Made by a program: the position numbers and the translations under genes. The notes below the pieces were generated by a model. The model had not been told where the DNA came from. It did no database searches and worked only from the letters and a program-made list of their open reading frames with translations. Positions 34,037-45,404 of a stretch of DNA of 64,000 nucleotides are shown here, piece by piece. Numbering within the stretch: position 1 is the stretch's first letter; the number at the start of each line of letters is the position of its first letter. Source of the stretch: Xanthostigma xanthostigma. Lineage: Eukaryota; Arthropoda; Insecta; Raphidioptera; Raphidiidae. The DNA is taken from NCBI GenBank assembly GCA_963575645.1, contig OY754464.1, positions 80,760,948-80,824,947 on the forward strand, given 5' to 3'.

Positions 34037-34194
34037 GTTATAAACAAACTGACGGAATTAAAAATAGGTAAACAATGATTTTGAAAACACGTTTTATTAT
34101 ATAAATCTAAGGTGTCAAAACAAACCACAAGAAAACAAAATTAACTACAGACAGATATTTTAACTTTCGTTGCAATTTTTTATATCCATATTAG

Positions 34195-34440
34195 CCCCAA
34201 ATCTACGATTTTTTCGAACCGGGCCAGAAACTTGATAATGGCGCCCCCTGTCTCCAGTGTTTGAGATAAATTACTTAAAAAAACTCACAATAGTTGGTAT
34301 TATTCGTGAACGGGACAATAAGAACCCTTTAATAAATTTGCACTCCTTATTATCTATTACCATATGATTTTGGCGCACCCTGAAACTGCCACCCGGAGCG
34401 GGTGCCCCGGTTAACCCCCCGCCCCAGATCCGGTGCTGAT
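34195..34440. repeat. Probable hAT-like remnant
   Basis: GC-rich patches (GGCGCCCCC near the left; GCCCCAGATCCGGTGCTG at the right) resemble hAT MITE ends seen elsewhere in the window. No matching TIR pair or duplication was found. Confidence 0.3.
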
Positions 34441-35052
34441 ATTCATATCTTTATATATAAAAATTACGTGTCACGTTGTTTGTCCGCGATGAACTCCTAA
34501 ACTACTGAACCGATTTTAAATTTGATTTGCACACCGTGTGCAATTCGACCCAACTTGAAAGATAGGATAGATTACATTTTAATTTATAGTCGCAATATTA
34601 TTTTATTGCAAATTATTTGTCTATTCCTTGACAGTCATAATTATCTGTTAGCTCCAGGATTGAGTGAATATTCAATAGATGGCGCAACGAACTTAACAAC
34701 CATACGCTATTCTTTTTCGAGCACGACGGCGCAGCCATAGTGCTCGAAATAGAGCAAGTGTTTTAAAGACCAGTTATCCACGAATACTTTACGCTATTCT
34801 TTTTCGAGCACGACGGCGCAGCCGGAGTGCTCGAAATAGAGCGAGTGTTTTAAAAACCAGTTATCCACGAATACTTTACGCCATTTTTTTCGAGCACGAC
34901 GGCGCAGCCGGAGTGCTCGACATACACACATATACGCCCATGTATATTTTAAAATAGCTAGCAATTAATAAAATAGATAGATAGATGTTCCAATTAAATT
35001 GTTTTATTATTTCACTTTATACGTAGCGAAGCACGTACAGGGCCGCTAGTTA
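34441..35052 (+). repeat. Non-autonomous repeat with internal tandem units
   Basis: Starts TATCTTTATATATAAAAATTA and ends GTAGCGAAGCACGTACAGGG-CCGCTAGT, the form of a widespread insect repeat type. Within it, 34706-34920 holds 2.4 tandem copies of an ~87-base unit that contains a hairpin (CGAGCACGACGGCGCAGCC and the following GTGCTCG). Confidence 0.6.
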
Positions 35053-36884
35053 AACTATATGAAAGACACAAATATATGGGCTCTCGTGCCATCAGACGGT
35101 CTTGGGTTGGTCGTAGGAAACTGTTTAAGTTAGACTTCCCGAGAGAATGCGAGCGCATCTACCGCTATTGACATTGACGAGGACGAACATGCGGTCAAAA
35201 TTTAATTAGAACTATAAATAGTATCTAATTGTATTGCAAGACACTACAGCAGTACCTCATTTGTAATTGTTTACAGTTACTCCCACGAAAGTAAAATCTA
35301 AATAAATCAGTTTTTGTAGAACTGATTGATATTGTCTTGTAAACAAGTGTATACATAAAATTCTTTATAAATAAATGTTTTCTTCTATATTATTCATAAT
35401 ATATAATCTATTATTTTGTAAACAATCGGGCTGTTGTCCACTGGCTGCAAATTGAACCGCAACGGCTGATGACCTGGTATTTACTGGTCGTAAATCGTGA
35501 CATTTATCTTGTCTAAGATCCAAAGCGAAACCCGCATTAATTTAGTTTTTCTCCTGGAAGTATGCAACCAGTCTTTATTTTTATGGCGGAAACAATACCG
35601 GTGAATTAATAAAGTTGTCATACGTAGGTACAGATTTTTCTGAACTGATGCTGAGGAATCTAACACTTTGACAGAGAACTATTTTTGTTGTAGAATAGAC
35701 AAAGAAAGTAGATAAGCAAGGTTCTAGATTTATTTTTATCCCTTTACAGTTAGATAATATAATGTAAGCCACAAAAGTAACTCTTTTAGCATTCACAGGT
35801 TAATGCTTAAAAATCTATGTTGATTGAAGAGGTAGCTACCCTTCTAGATTTGAGATGGGCAAAATCTTCTTCAAAACCTCTCTTTTCTGTAGACATCAGC
35901 GACAAGCTGCAGGTTAATCTCTCTTGAAGCATTGTACATAAATTGTATTTATATATATTTAAATTTACCTAAACATGCTGAAATTGGAATTCCTGATTTT
36001 CGGGCGAGAGTAGAGTAGCTTCCGCGCATGCAAAATCTAGTAAGCAAATAAGTATATTGTAGTCAGTCATTATTGTTTGATTGTTTCGAAACAAATATGT
36101 TTCTCGCTAATAAAGATCGGTTATCGTTCTGGCAGGAACTAGGGGGCCCAATAGTGCCCAGTTGGAAAGAGGAGCCTGGTTCCAAACAGCCTTGGACCGT
36201 ATTTCGGCCCACTCGTAATGATTTGAGCACGATAGCGCATTGTTTGGGATTTCGTTGATTATTATTATCGTTAAGAATTACTGAATTAGAATATGTTTAA
36301 CAAGTGTACTTCTCGAAATTTTATTGCACTTACGTAAAAAGTGTCTGAAGTACTTTTGGAAAATTGTTCTAATTTTAATTCGGCTTGTTGAATTTTGGAA
36401 CGTTTTATGCTAAAATTAGGTGAATGACTTTATTGAAAGCCTATACCTTTGATCGATGGACTGAATTTCATTTAGATACCGTTGGTAGGTTCTGGGAAAT
36501 TCTAACCTCTTATCATTCCATCTTATTTATTTTTTTTTATCATTTTACAAACACCTGTAATGTTTTCATATTCAAATAATTGTTACGGTAGGCTTCTATT
36601 TTGTTTATAATTAAAAAATGCAATCGCGGTTGTTGTTTGTTTTATCCTTTAAGTAATAACGACTGTCGTAATGATTGATAGGTAATCAATTTATCTATAT
36701 ATGTAATTTTATTAAATTTCATGGCCACTTATGGGTGGTGCTTTGACGTCTTTTTTCAATTATAATTAGCAATCAGTGACCATTATTATGTAAAAAATTG
36801 ATAACCGATATCTAGATATACAGACTGTATCATTTTCTCACAGATTTTTAGGAATTGAAATGTAATTTATAAGATAACTTGCGG
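35053..36884. other. Long stretch without a recognised gene
   Basis: I see only short frames. One at 36073-36258 (61 codons, KDRLSFWQELGGPIVPSW) lies in a slightly GC-richer patch but has no splice support and no family I recognise. The rest is AT-rich and featureless. Confidence 0.4.
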
Positions 36885-37254
36885 CCCGTCCCGGTTTCAC
36901 CCGGGTGCAATAGATATAATTCTGCAAAATGTTTTTCGTTTACGGCCCGGCATCTCAACTAATTAGTTTTGCGCAAATTCGATCAGATTTGCTTCTGAAC
37001 TAATAGCTTGGAGCGAATTCTATCAGATGTACTAAAACAGTTTTTGTTTGTTTGCTTCTGAACTAATAGCTTTGATGTTACTCAAACAGTTTTTTTGAGA
37101 AAACACCGTAATTTTGTACAAAATGTCTAATAAAAACTATCCTATAGCGTAAGTTGCACCAACAAAAACACATTTACAAAATATCATTAAAATCGGTTCA
37201 GTGGTTTCGCAGATTAGCGCGGTCAAAATTGGGACACGAGAATTTAATATATAG
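36885..37254 (+). repeat. LINE/SINE-like repeat, second subfamily
   Basis: Begins with the CGTCCCGGTTTCACCCGGGTG motif shared with 37255 and 63551. The interior differs, and it ends with AGCGCGGTCAAAATTGGGAC and TATATAGACTAGC. Directly abuts the next copy. Confidence 0.6.
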
Positions 37255-37612
37255 ACTAGCGGTCCCGCCCGGTTTCACTGGGTGCAAAGAAACGAATGGG
37301 GGGAGGGAGTGACATGAGTACGCACGTTCATCTTAGTTTACCAAGATGGATGTAGTGTCCAAATTTCATGATGGTCGGAGTTACCGTTCAAAAATTTTTG
37401 TCGGACGGACAAATTTTGAGTTATATTCTGCAACATTTTTCATTGATGCTCCGCTCCTATTGATCATAGCGTGATATTATATAGCCTATAGCCTTCCTCG
37501 ATAAATGGAATATCCAACAAAAAAAATTTTCAATTCAAACCAGTAGTTCCTGAGAATAGCGCGTTCAACCAAACAAACAAACTCTTTAGCTTTATAATTA
37601 GTATAGATATAT
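37255..37612 (+). repeat. LINE/SINE-like repeat, full-length-looking copy
   Basis: Collinear with 63551-63886: AGCGGTCCCGCCCGGTTTCA at the start, GATGCTCCGCTCCTATTG in the middle, GCGCGTTCAACCAAACAAAC near the end, then the 3' tail TTTATAATTAGTATAGATA. This tail is typical of RTE-type LINEs and their SINE partners. No open frame. Confidence 0.7.
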
Positions 37613-37707
37613 GGGCTATGTGCACGGAGGCGGAGTTACAAATTTTTCGATGCGAGCGTTTGTGGTGAGCACTAGGGGAAACTTCGATCTCCAATTTTCC
37701 GTAAGTC

Positions 37708-38042
37708 AGTGAGCAATGTTTATTAAAAGTGAAAGTAGTTATAATTTTATAAACTTTTTTAATTACAAAGAAAACATAGGAAAACTAAGCGATCTGGAAT
37801 TGCTTGTTGTGTTCCAGGCTGTTGCGCTGATGGCGATTTAAGTAAAATAAAGACCACTGGCGCCCTAATTTGACGTTCCGCTGTCAGTGTAAACAAATTA
37901 ACATCAGTTTTCCTTATTACATTTTTTTGACACATCATGGCCAACTATAGTTTTTGACTTATCACCATAGAAACATGTCACGATTTCCATAAAAAGTTAG
38001 TTCAATAATTCTCTATTACCCACTAGCGGCGCTAATAGGCCT
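37708..38042 (+). repeat. ~335-bp repeat with a conserved CCVPGC peptide, copy A
   Basis: Inverse copy of 44990-45321. On the plus strand it encodes RKTKRSGIACCVPGCCADGD and continues SKIKTTGALI then stop; the other copy keeps this with conservative changes and adds a Met. The CCVPGC start recalls the first zinc-binding half of THAP fingers. This may be a short exon of a THAP-type transposon; that is inference. Confidence 0.5.
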
Positions 38043-38674
38043 GTGAATAATTCTTGCCATTTCATTGTCATATAACACCGGTACTAGGTACTGTGTTTCT
38101 TTTACTACTTTCTCGTTATTTTTTACATTTTTACACTTCAACTAATTAATAGCAACACCACGTACTGCAAGGAATATTTGAACCTATTTGCCAACCCATA
38201 TTTTTGTTTTAATGTATTTTTAATAAATAAATTGGAAAATAAAATCCGATTAATAGATACGATTATTTCTGATAGATATGCAACCTCTTTTACTACAATG
38301 TATTGCTGTCTGTAAAAATAGTACATAAAAAGCAAAATATATTAAGAAATGCGTTGTATATGGTAAAATTGTTTTTGTATTATCAAAATAAGGAAACATT
38401 TAATACCAGAAATTAATTTTTCGTACATAATTAGTCGTTTTGGTTGTTAAATTGTTTAATTGGAAAAGGTTGTAAGTTCATCGTTGTACTGGTCATTGCT
38501 GTCTCCATATCAAAAAAGCGTTCTCTTAACAACAACAATTTAATTAAATCACAAAGACTTATGTCTTGTCTTATCGACAACTCTTTTAACAAATCCTACT
38601 CATTTGACAGCATTATCGCTGGCGGTCGAACTGTAAGGGCAACCGGGCAGTTGCCCGGACAATATTACACATTT
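38043..38674. other. Non-coding stretch, nothing recognised
   Basis: AT-rich. A short GC-richer word near 38640 (GGGCAGTTGCCCGG) is palindromic, but no element ends were found. Confidence 0.4.
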
Positions 38675-39560
38675 TCAAATAAATAAAATTATCAACCAAT
38701 TTTTTCAGACTGTATATATTGACAAAAAATTATAAAATTATAACTCAATAAATGATTACATATTTCTGAAAAAGATCCAAATCCGGACCGAAATGTCATT
38801 TATTGAGATATTGAATTATAATTTTATAATTTTTGACGTGATAACGTCTTATAAATTGATGAATCACCAATCTTATAAATTGATAAAACACCGGCTGCAT
38901 GCACGAAAAAGTGTAACGTTCCTAAAATCCTAACGTTCGTAACGCGTAACGTTCCGCCTGACCCTGTGCGTGCTTTTTGCTAATTTCTCGCTCAATTTAA
39001 ATCAGATCGGTTTGAAACCAGTCTTAAACGAAAGAGGAGAACATTTTACATAGATTTCGTATAACAGAATTTGCCTAAACAGTTTTTTTTATACAAATTT
39101 ATATAGAAAAATAGCTGTATAAATGCAATGTTGTCTAATGCATGGCGCGACGCGGTCGGTCGTCTTTGTTTGCCGTACATGGAAATTAGAAAATAACGTA
39201 TGTCTTGTCTTAACATGAAAACGGCTGCATTTCTAATGTTTAATTCAATTTTTTGACATTAGTATTTTGTGAAATGCAACGCCTTCTAAGTTAAGTATTG
39301 GAATAACTAATTATTATTAGAACATAATACTTTGACAGCTGCAAACGTCACTTTTGACATTTCTTATCATTCCGACACCAAGGATAAGCGGATTGAAACC
39401 AAATTTTGGGAGGTTTAGGTTATGTATTACGGAATACGTTATCACGTAAAACTATCGTCCGTAAACCGACTTTACAGACAACCAATTTTTTTTTTTTGTC
39501 AATATACAGTCTGAAAAAATTGGTTGATAATTTTATTTATTTGAAGATTTCTATTCAGAC
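38675..39560. mobile_element. Foldback repeat, copy 2, interrupted by HINE-like copy 3
   Basis: Same ends and arms as copy 1 at 25615, here with AAATAAATAAAATTATCAACC and its inverse. The right arm is split in a T-run by the element at 38831-39497. The undisturbed left arm shows what the right arm looked like before insertion. Confidence 0.75.
38831..39497 (-). mobile_element. HINE/Helentron-like element, copy 3
   Basis: Same ends as copies 1, 2 and 6, on the minus strand. Its interior is unlike theirs and includes at about 39378-39415 an end fragment of the MITE found at 20711-21307 (GACACCAAGGATAAGCGG, CCAAATTTTGGGAGG). It sits in a T-run inside the right arm of a foldback repeat without a visible target duplication. 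Confidence 0.7.
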
Positions 39561-39682
39561 GTTAATCTAAGATTTGAATATTATACATTGTTAATTTGAA
39601 CAGGTTATCAACATTAATATAATGCCGTGTCGTATGTTGTTATGGTCAGGTTATGATTTTTTGTAAGTTTTACAATCCATGA

Positions 39683-40227
39683 CAGCGTTGCCAGACGTCC
39701 CGATTTTGGCGGGACGTCCCGATTTTTAAATCAAAATTAAATGTCCCGCGCGGGACAGGCTCAGTCCCGCTTTTCGGGGATAAATCGGGGATAACTTTAA
39801 AAGAAGTTAAATCTTCACAGAAATATCATGAATAAGTAATTCTTATAAATAATTATTCTCTTATTGTAAGTTGAAATTTGTAACACTCACTCCACAGACT
39901 TTTGTTTGAAACGCCATATTTTTCTAATGAATAAAACTTTTTTGATTTTGATTTCTTTTTTTTTTTTTATTCTGAAGACGAATAACACTCAACTATTTAA
40001 CGATAGGGTAAATCTTATATTTTTATTAAAACACATTTTGTATGGCTATTTTTGCTATCTATTGTCACGTAAACGTAATTTTAATTCAAATAAAAAGATA
40101 AATATTTGAAAACTTCTGATTATATACGTTTTTTTACTATCTCCCGCTTTCGACGAAAGAATCCCGCTGTTTTCACTCAAAGAGTTCCAAAATCCCGACT
40201 TGGCAATAAAAAAAACTGGCAACGCTG
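39683..40227. mobile_element. hAT MITE with exact 8-bp TSD
   Basis: ATCCATGA flanks both sides (39675-39682 and 40228-40235). Ends are CAGCGTTGCCAG and its perfect inverse. Subterminal GTCCCG/CGGGAC words occur many times at the left and ATCCCG at the right. Length 545 bp. A 67-codon frame inside has no recognisable domain. Confidence 0.92.
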
Positions 40228-40251
40228 ATCCATGACCACCTAGCCCGGACT

Positions 40252-40370
40252 TAATAGTATATCACACCATAAGGGTTTGGCATTCTTGCACTGCGCGCCA
40301 TGATGCCCTCAGGCACCATGACGTGCATTACGAGGTTATCAAACTTTCGGCCAGTGAGGTGTATACTATT
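40252..40370. repeat. Short palindromic MITE
   Basis: Ends AGTATATCACACC and GGTGTATACT are inverted. The interior has CACTGCGCGCCATGATGCC, also found at 16905-16925. Confidence 0.5.
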
Positions 40371-40680
40371 TTTCCTTCATACCTCGGTCGTAAGTACGCT
40401 TATTAAATACATTAATTAATTACATAAAAACACAGACAAATTCCAAGCAAGCAGCTTTGAGGTTATATTCGAATGGCAGCTGATCGCAACTATTAGATAA
40501 CATGTAATGAGGTTGCTGTGGAAACGACATCTAAACAACAGTTGGGTTATTTTTCTTTTTACTGCCGCCCGAACATACGTACTTCCCGCATCAGTGTCTG
40601 TAATCCCACCAATGCGTAAATATTAGACTGTTTGCCTTGCAATCGATGCTGAAAGTATGTACTTTCGATCGAGGTATGAA

Positions 40681-40887
40681 AAAAAATTTGTTTTGGTTGT
40701 CTGTAAAGTCGGTTTACGGACGATAGTTTTACGTGATAACGTATTCCGCTCGAATATCATATTTAATAATACATTACTGCGCTCTCGCTTGCACGCACAG
40801 GGTCAGGCGGAATATTACGGAACGTTACACTTTTTCGTGCGTGCAGCTGGTGTTTCATCAATTTATAAGACGTTATCACGTCAAAAA
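40681..40887 (+). mobile_element. HINE/Helentron-like element, copy 4 (short form)
   Basis: Only ~207 bases: left end to the CGAATATCATATTTAATAAT block, then directly the right-end block with TTTTTCGTGCGTGCAGC and ACGTTATCACGT. This is the minimal form of the family, showing both ends without a long interior. Confidence 0.7.
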
Positions 40888-41062
40888 CTTAGTCCGCCAT
40901 CTTTAGAAGTCCGCCATATTGGATTTAGAGTGACGTCACTTTATTTTTCGAGTTATTCTCAACAAGCCCTTTCATTTGATACCCATATTGTAGGAAAGCA
41001 TAATAAAATTAGTCCACCATCTTTAGAAGTCCGCCATATTGGATTTAGAGTGACGTCTTACA
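40888..41062 (+). repeat. Tandem duplication next to HINE copy 4
   Basis: The ~55-base segment around CATCTTTAGAAGTCCGCCAT and TTGGATTTAGAGTGACGTC occurs at about 40889 and again at about 41009, some 120 bases apart. Confidence 0.65.
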
Positions 41063-41139
41063 GCTAACCATGCATTGTCATTCAAACTAAACGTGTATAC
41101 AAATTTTCATCTCAATCGGTTGATGATATCTGCTTCAAA

Positions 41140-41290
41140 ATTACCGAAGGCATTCTAGTCGCTCACTTAGTAATTTAGTCGCTCACTTATTAATTTAGTC
41201 ACCCAACTATTAATTTATCGTCACGCGCAGTCAGTCGCTCACTTAGTAATACAGTAACCCAAATTGATTATTTTTGTCACCCAAAATTGT
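41140..41290 (+). repeat. Short degenerate tandem repeats
   Basis: Repeated variants of AGTCGCTCACTTAGTAATTT and of GTCACCCAA fill the stretch between HINE copies 4 and 5. Confidence 0.5.
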
Positions 41291-41293
41291 AAA

Positions 41294-41450
41294 TTCCGCT
41301 CGAATATCATATTTAAGTCAGGCGGAACGTGACACATTTCGGAACAGGACACATTTCGGAACGTGACACTTTTTCGTGCATGCAGCCGGTGTTTCATCAA
41401 TTTATAAGATTGGTGTTTCATCAATTTATAAGACGTTATCACGTCAAAAA
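41294..41450 (+). mobile_element. HINE/Helentron-like element, copy 5 (right end)
   Basis: Right-end block of the family with a degenerate GGAACGTGACACATTTC repeat and two tandem CATCAATTTATAAGA units, ending at ACGTTATCACGTCAAAA. The left end is missing. Confidence 0.6.
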
Positions 41451-41924
41451 ATCGTGTTTGTTTACAGCGGGTAATCTCAGGAAGTACTGCACCGATTTAA
41501 AAACTCTTTTATAAGCCTACTGCTTCTTGAGTAACTAGGCTTAATATTTATCACGTTCCGAAAAAAGAGGGATAAGCAGCGAGCGAAAATGCAAACCAGT
41601 AATAACAAAAAAACTTTGAGGAGTTGTGAGATCGCTATATTTGGAACTATCCCATTTTCCGGGTTCTGTCATTAATATTTAATAATTTAGTATTATCCGA
41701 CCAAAGAACGAAAGTTTGCTAAATTAATTGGACGCCAATTACCTTAGTTCTCAATTTTCGAACAATATTTTCTACAAATAAATTTCATAAAACATTTTAT
41801 TTTTAACTGACTTCAACAAAAAGGAGGAGGTTCTATGTTCGTCTGTATATATATATATATTTTTTTTATGTATGTTCACCGATTTTTAGTGTTAGATTAA
41901 CACTAAAAAGAGAAAAATAAAATA

Positions 41925-42111
41925 TTTTTAACAAAAAAATTGATCCGACTTCACACTAAAAAGTAAAAAATAATTGCGTATTGAAATGTTTTGGAGTCGG
42001 TGTAGTTCTCGGAATAGATTTCATTTTGGCTGACACCGACTCCAAAACATTTCAATACGCAATTATTTTTTACTTTTTAGTGTGAAGTCGGTTCAATTTT
42101 TTTGTTAAAAA
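41925..42111. repeat. 79-bp-arm hairpin
   Basis: Left arm 41925-42003 and right arm 42033-42111 are inverted and nearly identical, around a 29-base loop. They contain GCGTATTGAAATGTTTTGGA and its inverse. It lies in a repeat that begins with the GGAGGAGGTTCT motif common in insect genomes. Confidence 0.85.
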
Positions 42112-42456
42112 TACCTATTTTATAATCGTATATCTGTCTAAAAATTTTCCATTTTTATATATGTATAGGTATTACTTCACAAGATAAGACGACAAAAATC
42201 CATTTAATTTTATTTCTTGGAAGCAAACCATTGTTAACAGTATCATATCATGACATCAGAGATAAAAAATAAGATTATATAATAATTATTAATAAACGGA
42301 ATTATTAAAGATACGGATAATAATAAATTCAATTACAATGCTCACTATCTTACCTGATTGTTATTTTTGAAATAACGATAAACGAAATTTTCCCTAGACC
42401 CGTATCCATTTTGCTTCCAAGCCAATATCACTGCCTGTCATATATCTATTAATTAA

Positions 42457-42841
42457 CTATATGAATCATTGCCCATCTACTCAATGTGCGGTGAGTGAAC
42501 GCAACAAAGCGTGTCGAAAATATATCTGCGTCTCTTTCTTCGATTTAATTCCCTGATGATAGGATTGGTTGATGTACTTGCATTCAATCTGAATAAAGTA
42601 TCTCTGTTTCAAAAACCATTATGATGCAAACATATACTTCTGTCTTTTTTTAAGTCGTAAGAGCTCGTTGATTCTGATTGGCTAACGCCAAAGATAAAGA
42701 CATAAAACTTTTGATAAAGATTGCTAATAGATTGTTGGAATAACCAAGGAAATTTCGAAAAAAAAGACGCAGATATATTTTCGATACGCTTTGTTGCCTT
42801 CACTCACCGCACATTAAGTGGAGAGACAATGGTTCATATAG
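42457..42841. mobile_element. TTAA-flanked MITE (piggyBac-like insertion)
   Basis: TTAA flanks both sides (42453-42456 and 42842-42845). Inverted ends run for about 85 bases (CTATATGAATCATTGCC against CTATATGAACCATTGTC), including TGTGCGGTGAGTGAA and GAAAATATATCTGCGTCT. Length 385 bp. The TTAA target suggests piggyBac-type mobilisation. Confidence 0.8.
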
Positions 42842-43083
42842 TTAATTATTATGGTACAACCTTTTTGCACCTGCGCCTGGGCGTTAATGGGCCCAGTAGC
42901 GACACATTCGTGAAATATAAAGGAAGCCTCCAAAAGTCCAAAACTTCAAAACTTAATATTCAGATCTGAGCAAAGCACGGAACGTGTTTTCGCTCGCATC
43001 AGTGGCTTAATTGATAGAAATGATTCACGATTTTCGACGGCCCATCTTAAATATATACAGAGTTCGATCCTTGTTTCTCTATA

Positions 43084-43560
43084 CAGAATGATGTTTAAGT
43101 TGATTATTTTTTTAACAGCTTGTAGAAATCAAATAGACGAACAAATATTTCAAGTAATTTTTTTTTACCAAAACTCAAAAATGAAAGAGAAACGTGCTTT
43201 CAAAGTTTTATTTCATTTTATCAACTTCTGAGGTCGGCCCTGGCGTTATGTTATGTCACTATGAAAATATGTTATGTCAGTATCAAGTATTCACAGAAAT
43301 TGTTCGAAGTTGTCCCCGTTTTGTTGGACACAAAGATGCGTGTGTCATAGCCATGCTTGTGGCCTTCCGCGAATTATTTGGGATGCATTTCCGATTCGTG
43401 CTATCATTTCTTCGCTTTGGATTTAAAAAAAATTATTGAACTTTGAAAGACTGTTTCTCTCTTATTTTTGAGTTTCGATAAAAAAGTTACGAAAAATATT
43501 TGTTCGTCTGTTTGATTTTTACACGCTGTTAAAAAAAAAGAATCAACTTAAAAATCAGTC
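43084..43560. mobile_element. Mariner-type MITE, copy 2
   Basis: Collinear with 23865-24340, with TA at both ends and the same TIR (CAAATAGACGAACAAATATTT at the left). Shares GGCGTTATGTTATGTCACTA and TGTTGGACACAAAGATGCGT. A small frameshift breaks the frame that is open in copy 1. Confidence 0.75.
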
Positions 43561-44092
43561 TATATACTCATTTGACATATTATCGTTGGTAGAAGATTAG
43601 TGTATAGGCAACTTTATATGCGCTTGTGAATTGGTTTTATGTATTTTATTTTAATGAAAAGCTTACAGCAACAATTAAATTATCTTTATTAACTTTATCA
43701 ATCATCGTTCATCACTCAATAGTTAATAATAAAAAAATTATTATCTGATAAAACTAATACCACATTATTGATTGTAATTTATATGCCGTAAAAACACATC
43801 CAGCAAATAAACCGATTAAAAACTCGGGTGGGTTGTGTTGGAGAAAAACCGCAGGTTTGACGCGTATACTCAGATCGTCATAATGCGCGCCTCATCACTT
43901 CCTGCGCACATTGCGGTTGCGCAGACCAAACTTATCTCAGATACGGACATCATTTGGCTATTGAACGCTAGTTGCTTTTAGTTTTGAAATTATAAGACAA
44001 AAAATGATTACATATTTTTCGTATCGTTCGACTTTTCCGATTTTGAAGGCGAATTCAAGTCAAATAACATTTTTATTGTTACAACGTACCTT

Positions 44093-44240
44093 TTTTAGGG
44101 TTCCGTACCCACAGGTTGCCCAACGGGATCCTATTACTAAGCCTCCGCTATCCGTCCGTCCGTCTGTCTGTCAGCGGGCTGTATCTCATGAGCCGTAATA
44201 GGTAAAAGTTGAAATTTTCACAGAGTGTGTATTAAAACCA
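44093..44240 (+). repeat. Common insect repeat head (GGGTTCCGTACCC type)
   Basis: Contains AGGGTTCCGTACCC, the GTCCGTCCGTCTGTCTGTC run and GGCTGTATCTCATGAGCCGT in the order found in a repeat class widespread in insects. No coding frame. Confidence 0.55.
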
Positions 44241-44510
44241 AGATGGCGACTTTCAAAATGGCCGCCATGCAAATCAGACAAAATCTCCGATTAAGCTGAT
44301 ATTAAGGATGCGTGTTCAGTTCTATTAACAATACACGAAAATGAAACAAAAAAAGATGGCGAATTTCAAAATGGCCGCCCTACAAATTTTAAAAAAATCT
44401 TCGATTATGCTGATATTGGGTATACGTGTTCAGTCCTATTAAAATTACACGAGAATTAAAAATAAAACCAAGACGGCAATTTTCAAAATGGTCGCCCAGT
44501 AAATTAAAAA
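44236..44510 (+). repeat. Tandem units with AAGATGGCG and AAAATGGCCGCC
   Basis: About 2.3 copies of a ~115-base unit, each starting CCAAGATGGCG-like and containing TTTCAAAATGGCCGCC, CGATTA-GCTGATATT and GTGTTCAGT. Confidence 0.65.
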
Positions 44511-44989
44511 AAAAATATTTCTGTTATATCTTGTACGATGGTATGAAACCTTTCGTACTTGACCGGTTTTTATTCCATGCCAATCGTAAGGTGTCTATAT
44601 GTTTAGACAATTTTGACAAAAATTTTGTGCGACGTATAAAAGTATTTTGTTGAGAAATTGTTCGTCTTGCGTTTTTTTATAAAATAGTGAATTTTTGATA
44701 ATCGCCGCCTACCAGAGTTATTTGTAAAATAAAAGAAAATCGAAAACAATCGATTATTTTTAGTTCGCTCTTCACACAGATTTTTGTTTACATAAAAGAG
44801 GATAATTTTTATGAAAACAAAATTTTTTAGGTCATGGGTTATCAAATCTACAATGCCAACCCGGATACAAAACAAGTAAATTGGTAATAATATACTATTT
44901 TTATATTAAAGACGTATTATGGCAAATATTTGGCAAAATGTTTTTAAAATCTAGATAATTAACCAAATCTATAGGCTGTGTGCACGAAG

Positions 44990-45321
44990 CCTACTAGCGC
45001 CTCTAGTGGGTAATAGAGAATTATTGAACTCACTTTTTATGGAAATCGCGACATTTTTCTAAGGCGATAAGTCAAAAACTTTAGTTGGCCATGATGTGCC
45101 AAAAAAAATGTAATAAAAAAACTGATGTTAATTTGTTTACACTGACAGCGGAACGTCAAATTATGGCGCCAATGGTCTTTATTTTACTTAAATCGCCATC
45201 AGCGCAACAGCCCGGAACACAACAAGCATTTCCAGATCGCCTAGTTTTGCCCATGTTTTCTTTGTAATTAAAAAGACTTCATAAAATTATAACTATTTTC
45301 ACTTTTAATAAACATTTTTTA
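44990..45321 (-). repeat. ~335-bp repeat with a conserved CCVPGC peptide, copy B
   Basis: Inverse of copy A at 37708-38042. The minus strand encodes MGKTRRSGNACCVPGCCADG followed by DLSKIKTIGAII and a stop. Substitutions between copies mostly spare the CCVPGC core. Confidence 0.5.
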
Positions 45322-45404
45322 TGACCTTCCATTTACCCTCTTAATTATCACAGAAACACTTCGAGCTATGAAATCCTTCTTCAACTAATGATGTGCATTT
45401 GATA

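Noticed and set aside
44603-44875. 90-codon minus-strand frame
   Set aside because: AT-driven composition with many F, N and K residues, no splice signals and no recognisable motif.
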